Source: Paenimyroides tangerinum
GTDB taxonomy: Bacteria; Bacteroidota; Bacteroidia; Flavobacteriales; Flavobacteriaceae
Direction: 5' to 3'
Assembly: GCF_003865405.1 (NCBI RefSeq)
Contig: NZ_RQVQ01000010.1
Coordinates: 36,801-100,800 of the forward strand
Length of the DNA: 64,000 nucleotides
Under the pieces are notes generated by a model. That model was not told where the DNA came from and did not search any database. It worked only from the letters and a program-made list of their open reading frames with translations. How positions within the stretch are numbered: the stretch's first letter is position 1; each line of letters opens with the position of its first letter. Positions 10,093 through 19,061 of the stretch are shown piece after piece. The position numbers were made by a program, and so were the translations under genes.

Positions 10093-10489
10093 GGGGCCGA
10101 TCGGTTTTGACAGCGAGTGGAATTGAACGGTAAGCACGTCGAGCGCTGGAACACAGCTCGTAAATATCATGTTTCAAACTTTTTACACGGCGAAGAAAAC
10201 TACGCTTTAGCTGCTTAATCTGAATTAATAGTAAGATACGCCCAGTTCCTATTAGATAGGAAAGCTGAATTCTCCTAAAAAGCCTTGGTTTATGGCGTTT
10301 TGTTAAGGGGAACCGTAAAAGTAAACCTAGAACGATTAGTATCTCGGATATCGTTTGAACACCTTAGAGGTTAAGTAAAGAGTGGCTGTTTTTGGCCTTG
10401 CTTTTTAACGAAAATTCAATCAAAAACTAAACGCGTAGAAAGCCCTTTGATTGCTTGTTTGGACCAGGGTTCGATTCCCTGCGGCTCCA
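10093..10489 (+). ncRNA. ssrA: tmRNA (transfer-messenger RNA)
   Basis: Rescues stalled ribosomes. The 5' end GGGGCCG pairs with CGGCTCC near the 3' end to form the tRNA-like acceptor stem. The T arm (GGTTCGATTCC) is present, and the 3' discriminator A is followed by one encoded C. The tag frame at 10189-10218 reads GEENYALAA then TAA, close to the known Bacteroidota tag. The 3' end is the prophage attachment site, which the integration has left intact. Confidence 0.96.
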
Positions 10490-10490
10490 C
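10461..10490 (+). other. Probable prophage attachment site (attL) in the ssrA 3' end
   Basis: The integrase gene begins 126 bases after the tmRNA 3' end and phage genes follow it, which is the classic layout of integration into the T arm and acceptor stem of ssrA. I searched by eye for a second copy of the CCCTGCGGCTCC segment on both strands to the end of the window and found none. The exact core is therefore undetermined. Confidence 0.6.
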
Positions 10491-10494
10491 TGAT

Positions 10495-10526
10495 AAAACA
10501 CTGAATTTCAGTGTTTTATTTTTTTA
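10495..10526 (+). terminator. Terminator after ssrA
   Basis: A perfect 11-bp inverted repeat AAAACACTGAA / TTCAGTGTTTT with a one-base centre, then an A and a run of T. Confidence 0.8.
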
Positions 10527-10615
10527 AGACTAAGTTTTATGTCCATTTTATGACCATAAAGCATTTTGAAATTGCCCTTTCAATAGTTCTTAGCTGCTCC
10601 TTAAAACCGAGCAAT

Positions 10616-11812
10616 ATGATTAAATTAAAAATTAAGAAGTCGAATTTTACGACTCCGATAGTTACTAAGAATGGTGACTATCAAATTATCCAATTCCGTT
10701 TTGATGGTGTTCGATTTAGAATGTCTTTTGATTTAAATAAAATTAAAGACAAGAAAGCTCGAAATAGACAATTCGAAATTTATCGCGCCGAAATTGAACG
10801 AAAACTGAATAACGGTTGGAACCCTAACGTAAACGAGGAAGACGAGGTTCAGCAAAGCAGTTACAACTCTTTATCTGAATCCTTGAATTTTGCTTTAGAG
10901 AAGAAACGTGAGACTGTACGTGAAAGTACCTTTAAAGATTATGAAACTACCGTTTCTAAATTTATAAAGCATTCTAATAAGTTTAAGCTTGTAGATTCCG
11001 ATATTAAAGACATCACAAGAAAAGATATTCTAAATATTTTTAACGATATGACCACTGCCTATAAGTGGGCAAATAAATCATACAATAAATATTTAGGTAA
11101 TGTTCGAACGCTTTTTTCTGTTTTAACGGAATGGGAATATATCGACAATAATATCTGTCGTGATATAAGTCTAAAGAAAACTGTTCAAAGTGATTTCTAT
11201 GAACCCGCAAGTGATATCGAACTAAAACTTATTAAAGATAAATTATCTGAAGACTTTTCTAATCTTTGGGATTTTGTTTTCTTTTTGTTTCAAACCGGAT
11301 TACGTCCTCACGAAATTTTATTGATTCAAATGAAGATGATTGATTTAAAAAATCGTGTAATCATTCTTCCAAAGGAAATTATTAAAACATCAATAAAACG
11401 TATCGTTCCAATTGATGAATATATCTATGATTTTTTATTAAGTAAAGATTTAAGCCTATTAAATAAGGACTTCTACTTATTTGGTACAAATAGACCCTAT
11501 AAGAATAAAGGAGTTTCAAATGAAACAGACTTAATACCTGCCGCAGAACCATTATCAAGAAAAACTGTTTCTAAATGGTGGCAGCGTAAAGTTGAGATTC
11601 CTTTAGGGATTGATGTCAAACTATATTCATTTAAGCATTTAACTGCAAATAAAAGGCTAGAGGCTGGGCAAAGTTTAGATGATGTTCAACATTTATTCGG
11701 ACATACTAATAAAGCAATGACTAGAGTTTACGCAACCCATTTAACCAATATTTATGTAGATCGTTTAAAACAAAATAAATTAAGTTTGAATGATGTTGGA
11801 TTACCAAATTAA
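10616..11812 (+). CDS. int: Prophage tyrosine recombinase (integrase)
   Basis: Catalyses site-specific integration and excision. From the ATG at 10616 (398 residues) it has an Arm-type N-terminal beta domain, a SAM-like core-binding domain (about 90-190) and a catalytic domain. The box I arginine is in TGLRPHEILL and the LFGH-type histidine is in VQHLFGHTN. The nucleophilic tyrosine is in TRVYATH. Box II reads SFKH rather than the usual LRH, a variant I recall from Bacteroidota phages. The frame extends upstream to 10511, but that segment is not conserved-looking. Confidence 0.92.
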   Translation: MIKLKIKKSNFTTPIVTKNGDYQIIQFRFDGVRFRMSFDLNKIKDKKARNRQFEIYRAEIERKLNNGWNPNVNEEDEVQQSSYNSLSESLNFALEKKRETVRESTFKDYETTVSKFIKHSNKFKLVDSDIKDITRKDILNIFNDMTTAYKWANKSYNKYLGNVRTLFSVLTEWEYIDNNICRDISLKKTVQSDFYEPASDIELKLIKDKLSEDFSNLWDFVFFLFQTGLRPHEILLIQMKMIDLKNRVIILPKEIIKTSIKRIVPIDEYIYDFLLSKDLSLLNKDFYLFGTNRPYKNKGVSNETDLIPAAEPLSRKTVSKWWQRKVEIPLGIDVKLYSFKHLTANKRLEAGQSLDDVQHLFGHTNKAMTRVYATHLTNIYVDRLKQNKLSLNDVGLPN

Positions 11813-11818
11813 AAACTT

Positions 11819-11880
11819 GGTCAATAACTTCTGAAGTAAAAAAGTTTGAGATTAAAAAAGCAATACTATATTAGCCGTAT
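11819..11880 (+). promoter_or_regulatory. Late promoter element copy 1
   Basis: GGTCAATAACT at 11819 and TTAG at 11871, exactly 52 bases apart. This copy has TTAGCCG rather than TTAGATA. The downstream segment contains a hairpin and then a terminator, so the product looks like a short RNA rather than an mRNA. Confidence 0.7.
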
Positions 11881-11955
11881 TCAAATCATAATTCATACGG
11901 ATTGGGAATTGGTAGATTACGGGTTTAAAGCGAGGGTGGTTCCTCGCTTTTTTTA
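11872..11955 (+). ncRNA. Candidate phage small RNA (about 75 nt)
   Basis: Between late-promoter copy 1 and a strong terminator lies a segment with a CCGTAT / ATACGG stem (11875-11880 with 11895-11900), a linker of about 27 bases and the terminator stem AAGCGAGG / CCTCGCTT (11928-11949) with a T tract. No open frame fits. Expression and function are inferred only from the promoter-like element plus terminator. Confidence 0.5.
11928..11954 (+). terminator. Terminator closing the candidate small RNA
   Basis: AAGCGAGG-gtggtt-CCTCGCTT followed by T residues. Confidence 0.85.
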
Positions 11956-12083
11956 TTTATTGCAATTTGCCTAGTGGTGTTTCGCTATCTAAATTATATT
12001 TCTATATTTACATGAATTGTACGAAATACAGAGATAGGTTTGGTTTGAAGAAGCCGTGGCCCTTATTCGTTTCGGCAAAAAAA

Positions 12084-12101
12084 ATGTTAGCGGTAATTTT
12101 A
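12084..12101 (+). repeat. Cassette left-boundary motif, copy A
   Basis: ATGTTAGCGGTAATTTTA precedes the orphan gene at 12119. A near copy, ATGCTAGCTGTAATTTTTA, precedes the AraC gene on the minus strand at 40827-40845. The TTAGC core resembles an integron recombination point. Confidence 0.5.
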
Positions 12102-12118
12102 CCCATAAATGTGCACAA

Positions 12119-12493
12119 ATGAAACAATTTTATTTAAAAGATAAATCTTTCGAATTTCAATTAGGTTTTGGGTTTTACCAAATTTACTTTACCGGGGGTT
12201 GGTATATAAAAAATCTTGAAGAACTAAACATAGAATTAATAGATTTAGATACAAATCAAAAAATAACTCTAAAATCTAAAGATATTTTTGGTTTACGAAA
12301 ACAAGATTATATTGGAGGTAAAAAAGCTGTTCAAGTATTTGAGTTTAATTTAGCTAAACCAACAAATCTCAAAATCTCTATAAATAATCCAGAAACTTTA
12401 ATAATGAAAAAAGTTCATCCATTTATGTTTATATATAGTATTTTATTTCCTAGAAAAATTGAAACTGATATAATTCAAGTGGTAATTAAATAA
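12119..12493 (+). CDS. Hypothetical protein in a cassette-like insert
   Basis: A 124-residue protein read from the first ATG after the boundary motif; the open frame extends further upstream only with a GTG. It has no signal peptide and is mixed beta-rich with many Lys/Leu/Ile. I do not recognise the family. It is flanked by boundary sequences shared with the YkgB-AraC insert, and it separates integrase from the terminase genes, so it is most likely acquired cargo rather than a phage structural gene. Confidence 0.6.
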   Translation: MKQFYLKDKSFEFQLGFGFYQIYFTGGWYIKNLEELNIELIDLDTNQKITLKSKDIFGLRKQDYIGGKKAVQVFEFNLAKPTNLKISINNPETLIMKKVHPFMFIYSILFPRKIETDIIQVVIK

Positions 12494-12494
12494 A

Positions 12495-12526
12495 AACTAC
12501 CGCTAATAACTAAGCTTTCGTCTTGC
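12495..12526 (+). repeat. Cassette right-boundary repeat, copy A
   Basis: A 32-base element beginning AACTACCGCTAATAAC just after the 12493 stop codon. It matches 27 of 32 bases of the reverse complement of 39278-39309, which ends the YkgB gene. Confidence 0.6.
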
Positions 12527-12581
12527 TTCTTGGACATGAAATAAGATAAAAGAACCAAATATAAATTGATTTAATTTTTTC

Positions 12582-12641
12582 GGTCAATAACTCAAACATC
12601 AATTACTACATTATATCATTACCATATTCTATTTTAGATAT
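12582..12641 (+). promoter_or_regulatory. Late promoter element copy 2 (terminase operon)
   Basis: GGTCAATAACT at 12582 and TTAGATA at 12634, 52 bases apart. The terminase small-subunit start codon lies 48 bases after the TTAG. Confidence 0.75.
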
Positions 12642-12681
12642 GGTAATTTTTTTTTCATATAGTTTTAGTTAATAGTTATTC

Positions 12682-13233
12682 ATGAGCAAACCTCTCACAA
12701 TTAAGCAAGAAATATTCTGCCAAGCGTATTTACGTTTAGGAGATAAATCTGCAGCTTATCGAGAGGCTTACTCATGTTCTAACATGAAAGCCGAAACTAT
12801 ACACTCAAAGGCTTCACTGCTTTCAAGCGAGGATAAGGTTAGGGCAAGGATAGAACAACTTCAAAAAGAAGCTATTGAAAGAAACAAAGCAACATTAGAC
12901 GAGGTACTAATTGTACTCGCTGATATTATTCGTTTTGATCCAGCTGCAATGTACGATGAAAACGGAACCCTTTTACCAATTCATAAAATGCCAAAGAAAG
13001 TGAGAATGTGTATTCAGTCTTTTGAGGTTCAAGAAATTCCAAGCTTTAATGATGAGCAACCGGAAACACTAACTAAAAAAGTAAAGCACTACGATAAACT
13101 TGCCGGAGTTGAAAAGCTAATGAAGCACTTAGGCGGGTATGAGCTAGACAACAAACAAAAGGCCACAAACATATTCCAACCAGACGATAGACAAATCCGA
13201 TTAGATAAATTAACCTCAAAATTGAAAAAGTAA
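12682..13233 (+). CDS. Phage terminase small subunit
   Basis: A 183-residue DNA-packaging protein that recognises phage DNA. The N-terminal segment LTIKQEIFCQAYLRLGDKSAAYREAY is the typical Terminase_2 helix-turn-helix start, and the C-terminal part is charged and helical. It sits one base before the large subunit, in the standard gene order terS-terL-portal. Confidence 0.9.
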   Translation: MSKPLTIKQEIFCQAYLRLGDKSAAYREAYSCSNMKAETIHSKASLLSSEDKVRARIEQLQKEAIERNKATLDEVLIVLADIIRFDPAAMYDENGTLLPIHKMPKKVRMCIQSFEVQEIPSFNDEQPETLTKKVKHYDKLAGVEKLMKHLGGYELDNKQKATNIFQPDDRQIRLDKLTSKLKK

Positions 13234-13234
13234 T

Positions 13235-14680
13235 ATGCTAACCGATCAAGAAATCATTGAATTAGAACAACTACTTAAAATTGAAGAGTTAAATGTTTTA
13301 CCCAATGAAGTAAACGATAACTACCGCTTTTTAAAGAAACAATTTGAAGAGCAAACCTATGTAAATGAAAACTTAGTAAAAGGTTCAAAAGGTGTTGTTT
13401 TAGAAGGGGGCGCAAGAAGCGGAAAAACTTACTCCAGCTTATACTTCATTTTATATATCTGTTTACACGTAGAGCAAACTTGTGTAATCAATATCGTTCG
13501 TGAAACCTATAACGAGTTTAAAACAACGCTATATCTAGACTTTAAAAAGATACTTCGAGAATTTGGTTTACCTAATCCATTTGAAACCGCTAAAGACGTT
13601 CAATCGTTTTACATAGGTAAGAACCAAATCAACTTCATGGGTGCGGACCAACCAAGTAAGGTACACGGAGCAACTTCCGATTATTTGTACTTCAATGAGA
13701 TGCTAACGATTGATCAGCAGGTTTTCAAAAACTTAACCATGCGTTGTAATAAGTTTTGGATTGCCGATTTTAACCCTTCAGTAACTGAGCACTGGGTATT
13801 TAATGAAGTAATCACTCGTGACGATGTTGGTCATTTACGATCAACCTTTAGAGGTAACCCACATATTCCAATCGGGCAGAAGATTGAGATTTTAGCTTCT
13901 GAGCCTTGGCTTCCTGGTTCTTATGTTGTAGAAGATGATATTATCAAATGTTACAATAAGAAAACTGGCAAACTTGAGCCGATATCTGACTGCAACCAAC
14001 CACCGGCACACCCAAAGAACACCCGACAAGGAACAGCGAACGAATTCTTTTGGAAGGTTTATGGTTTAGGATTACGTGGGGCAATGACCGGAATTATCTT
14101 TGATAACGTTTCCTATATTACCGATTGGCCCGAAGATATAGCTCGGACTTACGGTCTTGATTTTGGTTTTACAAACGATCCAACCGCCTTAACGGGGTTT
14201 GGAGAAGATGAACACAATATCTGGATTGAGTTATTGCTTTATGAACCTATTGACCACCCCGACGATTTAGATACGGTACTTGTTTCTCTTGGAGTTGAAA
14301 AGGATGTCCCGATTACTGCAGATTCATCTGATAAATATACTGGGGAGAACAAAGGAACTGTTGAAATGGTCCGAGCTCTTAAAAAGAAGGGATATTCTAT
14401 TCGAAAGGTTTCCAAAAACAAAGGGGTTGTTTTCTGGATTGGATCGATGAAAAAGAAGAAAATTCATTTAGTAATTCGCAATGAGAAACTTGGAAAGTTT
14501 GCCAAAATAGAACAACAAAACTACCGATTTAAAGAAGTAAATGGTATTCCAATAAACCAACCAATAGATAAATTCAACCATATGTGGGATTCAGGAAGAT
14601 ACGCCCACATGGCTTATAATAACCCGTTAACCTTACACCAAACCACTCAATCTCTTAATGAATTAGGTATAAACTATTAG
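13235..14680 (+). CDS. Phage terminase large subunit
   Basis: The packaging motor and nuclease, 481 residues. The ATPase domain has the Walker A-type GGARSGKTYSS (about 57-67), the Walker B-type YLYFNEM (about 150-156), and the nuclease domain begins at GLDFGFTNDPTAL (about 307) with an acidic residue. Length and motifs match the PBSX/Terminase_3-6 type. Two bases separate it from the small subunit. Confidence 0.93.
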   Translation: MLTDQEIIELEQLLKIEELNVLPNEVNDNYRFLKKQFEEQTYVNENLVKGSKGVVLEGGARSGKTYSSLYFILYICLHVEQTCVINIVRETYNEFKTTLYLDFKKILREFGLPNPFETAKDVQSFYIGKNQINFMGADQPSKVHGATSDYLYFNEMLTIDQQVFKNLTMRCNKFWIADFNPSVTEHWVFNEVITRDDVGHLRSTFRGNPHIPIGQKIEILASEPWLPGSYVVEDDIIKCYNKKTGKLEPISDCNQPPAHPKNTRQGTANEFFWKVYGLGLRGAMTGIIFDNVSYITDWPEDIARTYGLDFGFTNDPTALTGFGEDEHNIWIELLLYEPIDHPDDLDTVLVSLGVEKDVPITADSSDKYTGENKGTVEMVRALKKKGYSIRKVSKNKGVVFWIGSMKKKKIHLVIRNEKLGKFAKIEQQNYRFKEVNGIPINQPIDKFNHMWDSGRYAHMAYNNPLTLHQTTQSLNELGINY

Positions 14681-14683
14681 AAA

Positions 14684-16108
14684 ATGGATTTAGTTGAGTT
14701 AATAAAAAAAGACACTCAAAAGGCAATTGGTTTTATTGAGTCAAATCAAATGCCAAGAACCGATATAACTTCTTGGGAAGAATTGAACAGGGAGTTTAAT
14801 AAAAGCGAACGTAATTTAAGGCCGTCACAAGTTGGAAATATCCAAAAGGATAAGATTGTTGGGAGTGGCGAAAAGACTAAAAACGTTACGGCAATTCGTT
14901 TGTCTATTCCTTTTGCAAAAAAAATTGTGAGTACGGCAGTAGCTTTTGAATTAGGCGAGCCGGTTACTTTGATAGCCGATGATAAGAATGAATTATACGA
15001 GGCGGTAAAGCAAACTTGGAAATTAAACAGATTAGATAATAAACTTCAAGAGGCTTTAAAGAGAAAGAAATCCGAATTAGAATGCTGTTTGATATTTCAC
15101 ATTGAGGATATTCCAAGCGATAAAGGTTGGATTACTAAAATATTTACTTCTGAGAAGAAGCGAATCAAATCTACTTTAAAAACAAACAAAGACGGTAGAA
15201 TGTACCCTATTTTCGATAATGTCGGAAATATGATTCAGTTTGTTTGGAGATTTAAAACTAAGATTGAAAATAAAGAAGTAGATAATATTTGGATTTACAC
15301 TGATAAAAACAGAATCGTAATTGATAATTCCATTGAAAACGTTTATTCTCAAAGAGAAAGTAAACCTCACGGATTTGATAGAATTCCAGTTCTATATTTA
15401 CAACAAGATTTACCAGAGTGGGAAGATGTAAAAACAATCATTGATCGATTCGAAGTTGCGCTTTCAAAGCTTGGTGGCTCGAATGACTATGCGGGTTATC
15501 CTTTACTTAAGCTTTATGGAGAGTTAGTCAATATGCCGGACCGAAATGACGATGGGAAAACGCTGCGCTTCCCAATGAAAGAGGTTGACGACACAAGCGG
15601 AAAAACAATTCACGGAGATGCTGAGTTCTTAACGGCTAATAATGCTGCTGAATCTGTTAAACTTGAACTTGAGAAATTATATTCATTAATTCACGCCATG
15701 AGCTCAACACCCGATATCGCTTTCGATAATTTAAAAGGTCTTGGTTCCATGTCTGGAGTTGCTTTAAAATTGATGTTCTTGGATGCGATTATAAAGGCTA
15801 AGATGAATGAAGGTGATAACAGAACAATGATTGAACGCTGTTTAAATATCATTGGTTCAGGAATTAAAAGTACTCTAAATACGAAACTTTCAAAGCAAGA
15901 GTTGTTGGTTTCTGTTCAGTTTAATTCAATTCTCCCAAATGATTTAAAAGAGGCGGTTGAAATTGCAACAACTGCCGTACAAGGCGGCGTTATGAGTAAA
16001 GAAACTGCGGTTAACTACTTAGATATGGTTGAGGACAAGGGGAAAGAAGTTAATGTTTTAAAAAGGGAAATTAATGATTTAAAAAAGGAAGTTAAATCTG
16101 TTAAATAA
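14684..16108 (+). CDS. Phage portal protein (SPP1 gp6-like)
   Basis: A 474-residue portal-ring subunit. Features include KNVTAIRLSIPFAKKIVSTAVAFELGEPV near residues 65-93, the central wing region, and the MSSTPDIAFDNLKGLGSMSGVALKLMF segment (about 340-366) typical of Phage_prot_Gp6. It ends in a Lys/Glu coiled-coil tail. Its position directly after terL supports the call. Confidence 0.9.
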   Translation: MDLVELIKKDTQKAIGFIESNQMPRTDITSWEELNREFNKSERNLRPSQVGNIQKDKIVGSGEKTKNVTAIRLSIPFAKKIVSTAVAFELGEPVTLIADDKNELYEAVKQTWKLNRLDNKLQEALKRKKSELECCLIFHIEDIPSDKGWITKIFTSEKKRIKSTLKTNKDGRMYPIFDNVGNMIQFVWRFKTKIENKEVDNIWIYTDKNRIVIDNSIENVYSQRESKPHGFDRIPVLYLQQDLPEWEDVKTIIDRFEVALSKLGGSNDYAGYPLLKLYGELVNMPDRNDDGKTLRFPMKEVDDTSGKTIHGDAEFLTANNAAESVKLELEKLYSLIHAMSSTPDIAFDNLKGLGSMSGVALKLMFLDAIIKAKMNEGDNRTMIERCLNIIGSGIKSTLNTKLSKQELLVSVQFNSILPNDLKEAVEIATTAVQGGVMSKETAVNYLDMVEDKGKEVNVLKREINDLKKEVKSVK

Positions 16109-16167
16109 TAAGCGTACAATAAGTTTAGTTTGTAGATTTATATCAAATATTTATACGTTAGAAATTT

Positions 16168-16575
16168 ATGCAAAAATTTAAATTATTTTCAGTTTTATTA
16201 TCTTTTGTAATTATGGCAATTACTTTTGTGAGTTGTAATACTAAGGAAGGGGAAAGTTTAGGAAATATATATAATACGGTAGCCGATACTGAAAATGAAA
16301 GTGAAAGCGAAGAGGAGGTTAGCTCAGAGGATTCAAATTTAGACAGTAATACCGATGTTAATGATATTGATACTTTATTAAACGAGTATGAAAAAACCGT
16401 CAACCAGTACAATGACTATAAAGAGAGAATTAGTGAAGGAGATATAACTGTTATAGCTGAAGCTCCTGCCTTATTAGAAAGGGCTCAAGACTTGAAAGCC
16501 AAATTTGAAAAGATAAAAGACAATATGACGGCTGAACAGATTGCGAGATTATCTGTCATTATTAGTAATATGTAA
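16168..16575 (+). CDS. Acidic lipoprotein, phage cargo (moron)
   Basis: A 135-residue protein with a signal peptide and lipobox (TFVSC, Cys at about residue 23), then an extremely acidic Glu/Ser/Asp stretch and a helical C-terminal half. It has its own spacing from portal and is closed by a terminator just before late promoter copy 3. Being an outer-membrane or periplasmic lipoprotein inside the head module, it is best read as lysogenic-conversion cargo. The specific function is unknown. Confidence 0.7.
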   Translation: MQKFKLFSVLLSFVIMAITFVSCNTKEGESLGNIYNTVADTENESESEEEVSSEDSNLDSNTDVNDIDTLLNEYEKTVNQYNDYKERISEGDITVIAEAPALLERAQDLKAKFEKIKDNMTAEQIARLSVIISNM

Positions 16576-16600
16576 GACTAAATTTTTAAATAATATAAAT

Positions 16601-16626
16601 ACCACCCAAATCTGGGTGGTTTTTTT
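16601..16626 (+). terminator. Terminator after the acidic lipoprotein gene
   Basis: ACCACCCA-AATC-TGGGTGGT followed by TTTTTT. Confidence 0.9.
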
Positions 16627-16640
16627 ATGTCTTCATAGCT

Positions 16641-16700
16641 GGTCAATAACTCGACCGGCTTTTTTTTTGCCCCAAAGACACACTCACTTAAATTAGATAC
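16641..16700 (+). promoter_or_regulatory. Late promoter element copy 3 (capsid operon)
   Basis: GGTCAATAACT at 16641 and TTAGATA at 16693, 52 bases apart. It follows a terminator and precedes the scaffold-like gene start at 16730 by 37 bases. Confidence 0.75.
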
Positions 16701-16729
16701 AAATCATAATTAATATAACAGTATCTAAT

Positions 16730-17356
16730 ATGAGCAAAAAACAAAAGATTGCAGGTAGACTTAAGGCTTTGTTTCCTAAGGCTAACTTATCTCAAAAAAG
16801 GATAGACGCTATTGCGGCTAAACTTGAATCAAAAGTTGCAGACGATGCAGATGAAACAGCCATTGATGATGTGGTTAATCAAGCCAATGATTTTATGGAC
16901 TTTGAGGCTATTGCTAAAGAGGACGACAGAATCAGAACTTTGGAAGCCAATCAAAAGAAAGCCGGTGAGGGTGAAGGCGAACCAAATCCACCAGGTACAC
17001 CGCCAACTCCTCCAACAGATGAAACCCCTGAGTGGGCGAAGTCATTACTTCAAAAGGTTGAAGCTATCGAAAAAGGTGAAATCACAAAATCAAAAGTAAC
17101 AACTGTTGCGGACCTTTTCTCTAAATCTGAAGTTTTAAAAGGACTCCCGGAAAATCAAAAACAATCTTGGATGAAACGTGTGAATTTAGATGCTGAAGAT
17201 TTAGCGACTGAAATTTCTTCTTTAGAAGCAGAATACACCGAATTAAAACAATCGATTGTTGACTCAAGTGATTATGCGGGTGCCCCATTTAGAGCAACGG
17301 AGGCGGGGGGTTCGGTATCGGATGCTGAATTGGATGCTGTTATGGGCAATTTATAA
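16730..17356 (+). CDS. Probable phage scaffolding protein
   Basis: A 208-residue acidic, largely helical protein. It has a helical N-terminal domain (1-75), a Gly/Pro/Thr-rich linker (about 84-105) and a second helical domain with the segment VADLFSKSEVLKGLPENQK. The position just before the decoration-like and capsid genes, together with composition, suggests an assembly scaffold. No catalytic motif is visible. Confidence 0.55.
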   Translation: MSKKQKIAGRLKALFPKANLSQKRIDAIAAKLESKVADDADETAIDDVVNQANDFMDFEAIAKEDDRIRTLEANQKKAGEGEGEPNPPGTPPTPPTDETPEWAKSLLQKVEAIEKGEITKSKVTTVADLFSKSEVLKGLPENQKQSWMKRVNLDAEDLATEISSLEAEYTELKQSIVDSSDYAGAPFRATEAGGSVSDAELDAVMGNL

Positions 17357-17374
17357 ATTAAAAAACATTAAGAA

Positions 17375-17761
17375 ATGGGAGTAGTAGCTTCATTAAACAA
17401 TCAAAAGCACGGTTTTGATTCTAGTAACGATACGATCGTCGTACCAAGAGTTTTTGAAACCGTAATTGGTGGGCGCACGTTAGATACCGCCAACTTTACC
17501 CCTGAGGTTATTCCGGCGGGTCATGTGGTAATCAAAGAAGATGCAACGGGGAATTACAAACCTATGCCCGTTAGTGGTGCAGCCTATGCTGCACTACCTG
17601 CAAGTCACTCAGTAGTTGGGGTTGTAATTTCAACAGTGGAAACTAAAAAGCCTTTTGTTGGTGTTTGTGTTAGAGGTACAGTGAATGAGGCTGCGTCTTT
17701 ATACCCACCAACAACGGCAATCAAATCGGCATTGCCATTAATTCGTTTCATTAAAGAATAA
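17375..17761 (+). CDS. Putative head decoration / capsid-stabilising protein
   Basis: A 128-residue small beta-rich protein rich in Val, Thr, Ala and Gly. It includes the stretch EVIPAGHVVIKEDATGNYKP, which resembles head decoration proteins, and it sits between scaffold and major capsid with 7 bases to the capsid start. The assignment is by position and composition. Confidence 0.55.
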   Translation: MGVVASLNNQKHGFDSSNDTIVVPRVFETVIGGRTLDTANFTPEVIPAGHVVIKEDATGNYKPMPVSGAAYAALPASHSVVGVVISTVETKKPFVGVCVRGTVNEAASLYPPTTAIKSALPLIRFIKE

Positions 17762-17768
17762 TCAGTAA

Positions 17769-19061
17769 ATGGAAAAATCAATTTTTATACATCTAAAAGA
17801 CTGGTTCGGTAGAATCGTTGGGAGATTATCTGTTTTTACTAACGGAAAATTAGAAAATGAAGAGCAAGAGTATCTTCATAAAAAAATGCTTTCAGAAGAG
17901 CATTCTGCAGATTTGAAATGGGGAAGTTCAACTTATAACGGGTCCATTGTTAAGGCCGATATCGTTGCCATGGATTCTGAACTGGCATTGAAAAAACAAG
18001 ATTCTTTATCAACTGCATCTGGAGATATTCCAAAGCAAGGTATGATGTTTAAGCTTACAGAAAAGCAATTATCCGATATCGATACTATGATTGCCAAAGG
18101 GTTTGAAATGGTTAATATCGTGAAAAAGGTTTTTGAACAAGTTAAAAAATCAATTCTGGGTATTCATGAAAACAATGAATATATGTTTTTACAGGCCTTA
18201 TCAACAGGGCAAACTTTATTAGAGGATAAAGATAATGTTGGTTTAGGTATTCGAGTTGATTTTGGTTTTCAGGATAAACGTAAACATAACGCCTCGAAGC
18301 CTTGGAGTGATCCAACGGCCAAAGTTGTTGATGATATCAATAGAGTTTTAAAAGCGGCTAAGTCTGAGGGGATTTCTTACAAGGTTATTATGTTAGATGA
18401 TACCACGTTGGGTTATTTGCGTGAAAATGAACAAGTAAAAAATCATTTTGCATTTGTTAAGGGTATTGTTGCCGAAGGGGGGGTTGTTCCCACTTTAAGT
18501 GAAGAGCAGTTGTTGAACTTTATTTCTTTAAACTTTAAGTTAAAGGTGATTACTGTTGATCGTACGGTTATTTCAGAGAAAAATGGAATAAGAACAACTT
18601 TAACTCCTTGGGAATCTGGAATCATTACATTCCTACAAAGTGAAAAAGTAGGGCGTTTAGTTTACGGAACTTTAGCAGAGGAAACGCGTAAAAATCCATC
18701 AATATCTTATCAAAAGGCTGGTTCTTATATCATGGTTAAAAAATGGTCAGAGAACAAACCTTTTTCGGAGTGGACTTCATCGGAGGCTTTGTGTTTGCCG
18801 GTAATTGATAATGGCGCATTTATCTCATTACTTGATACTAAGATTGCCAATGTTGAGGACACTCAAACGGAGGACGATGCAAACTTTACTTATGATGGTA
18901 AAAATTACACTAAAGCTTCTGTAGTGGCAGCAGTTAAGATTGTAAACCCAACTTCTACGGTAACTGTTGCAACTAAGGATTCAGCATTAGCAACAATCAT
19001 CAATAAGTTCAACGAAGAACAAATTACGGTATTTGAGGCTAATATAACACTAGCGACGTAA
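17769..19061 (+). CDS. Phage major capsid protein
   Basis: A 430-residue protein at the expected place and length for an HK97-fold shell subunit. The long middle region, the C-terminal segment ITFLQSEKVGRLVYGTLAEE and the following Lys/Trp-rich SYIMVKKWSENKPF resemble major capsid proteins of Bacteroidota siphophages. The last 60 residues look like a small appended domain. Overlaps the next gene by one base (TAATG). Confidence 0.8.
   Translation: MEKSIFIHLKDWFGRIVGRLSVFTNGKLENEEQEYLHKKMLSEEHSADLKWGSSTYNGSIVKADIVAMDSELALKKQDSLSTASGDIPKQGMMFKLTEKQLSDIDTMIAKGFEMVNIVKKVFEQVKKSILGIHENNEYMFLQALSTGQTLLEDKDNVGLGIRVDFGFQDKRKHNASKPWSDPTAKVVDDINRVLKAAKSEGISYKVIMLDDTTLGYLRENEQVKNHFAFVKGIVAEGGVVPTLSEEQLLNFISLNFKLKVITVDRTVISEKNGIRTTLTPWESGIITFLQSEKVGRLVYGTLAEETRKNPSISYQKAGSYIMVKKWSENKPFSEWTSSEALCLPVIDNGAFISLLDTKIANVEDTQTEDDANFTYDGKNYTKASVVAAVKIVNPTSTVTVATKDSALATIINKFNEEQITVFEANITLAT

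Noticed and set aside
10511..10615. Longer integrase start at 10511
   Set aside because: The extra 35 residues overlap the ssrA terminator T tract and have no domain character; the ATG at 10616 starts the recognisable Arm-binding domain.
11813..12118. tRNA-like gene after integrase
   Set aside because: Some D-arm-like bases occur near 11905-11925, but no acceptor pairing or T arm could be formed; the small-RNA reading with promoter and terminator fits better.
14239..14421. Minus-strand frame inside the terminase large-subunit gene
   Set aside because: A shadow of a strongly supported plus-strand gene, with no promoter and unlikely composition. The same holds for minus-strand frames within the portal, capsid, tape measure and fibre genes.
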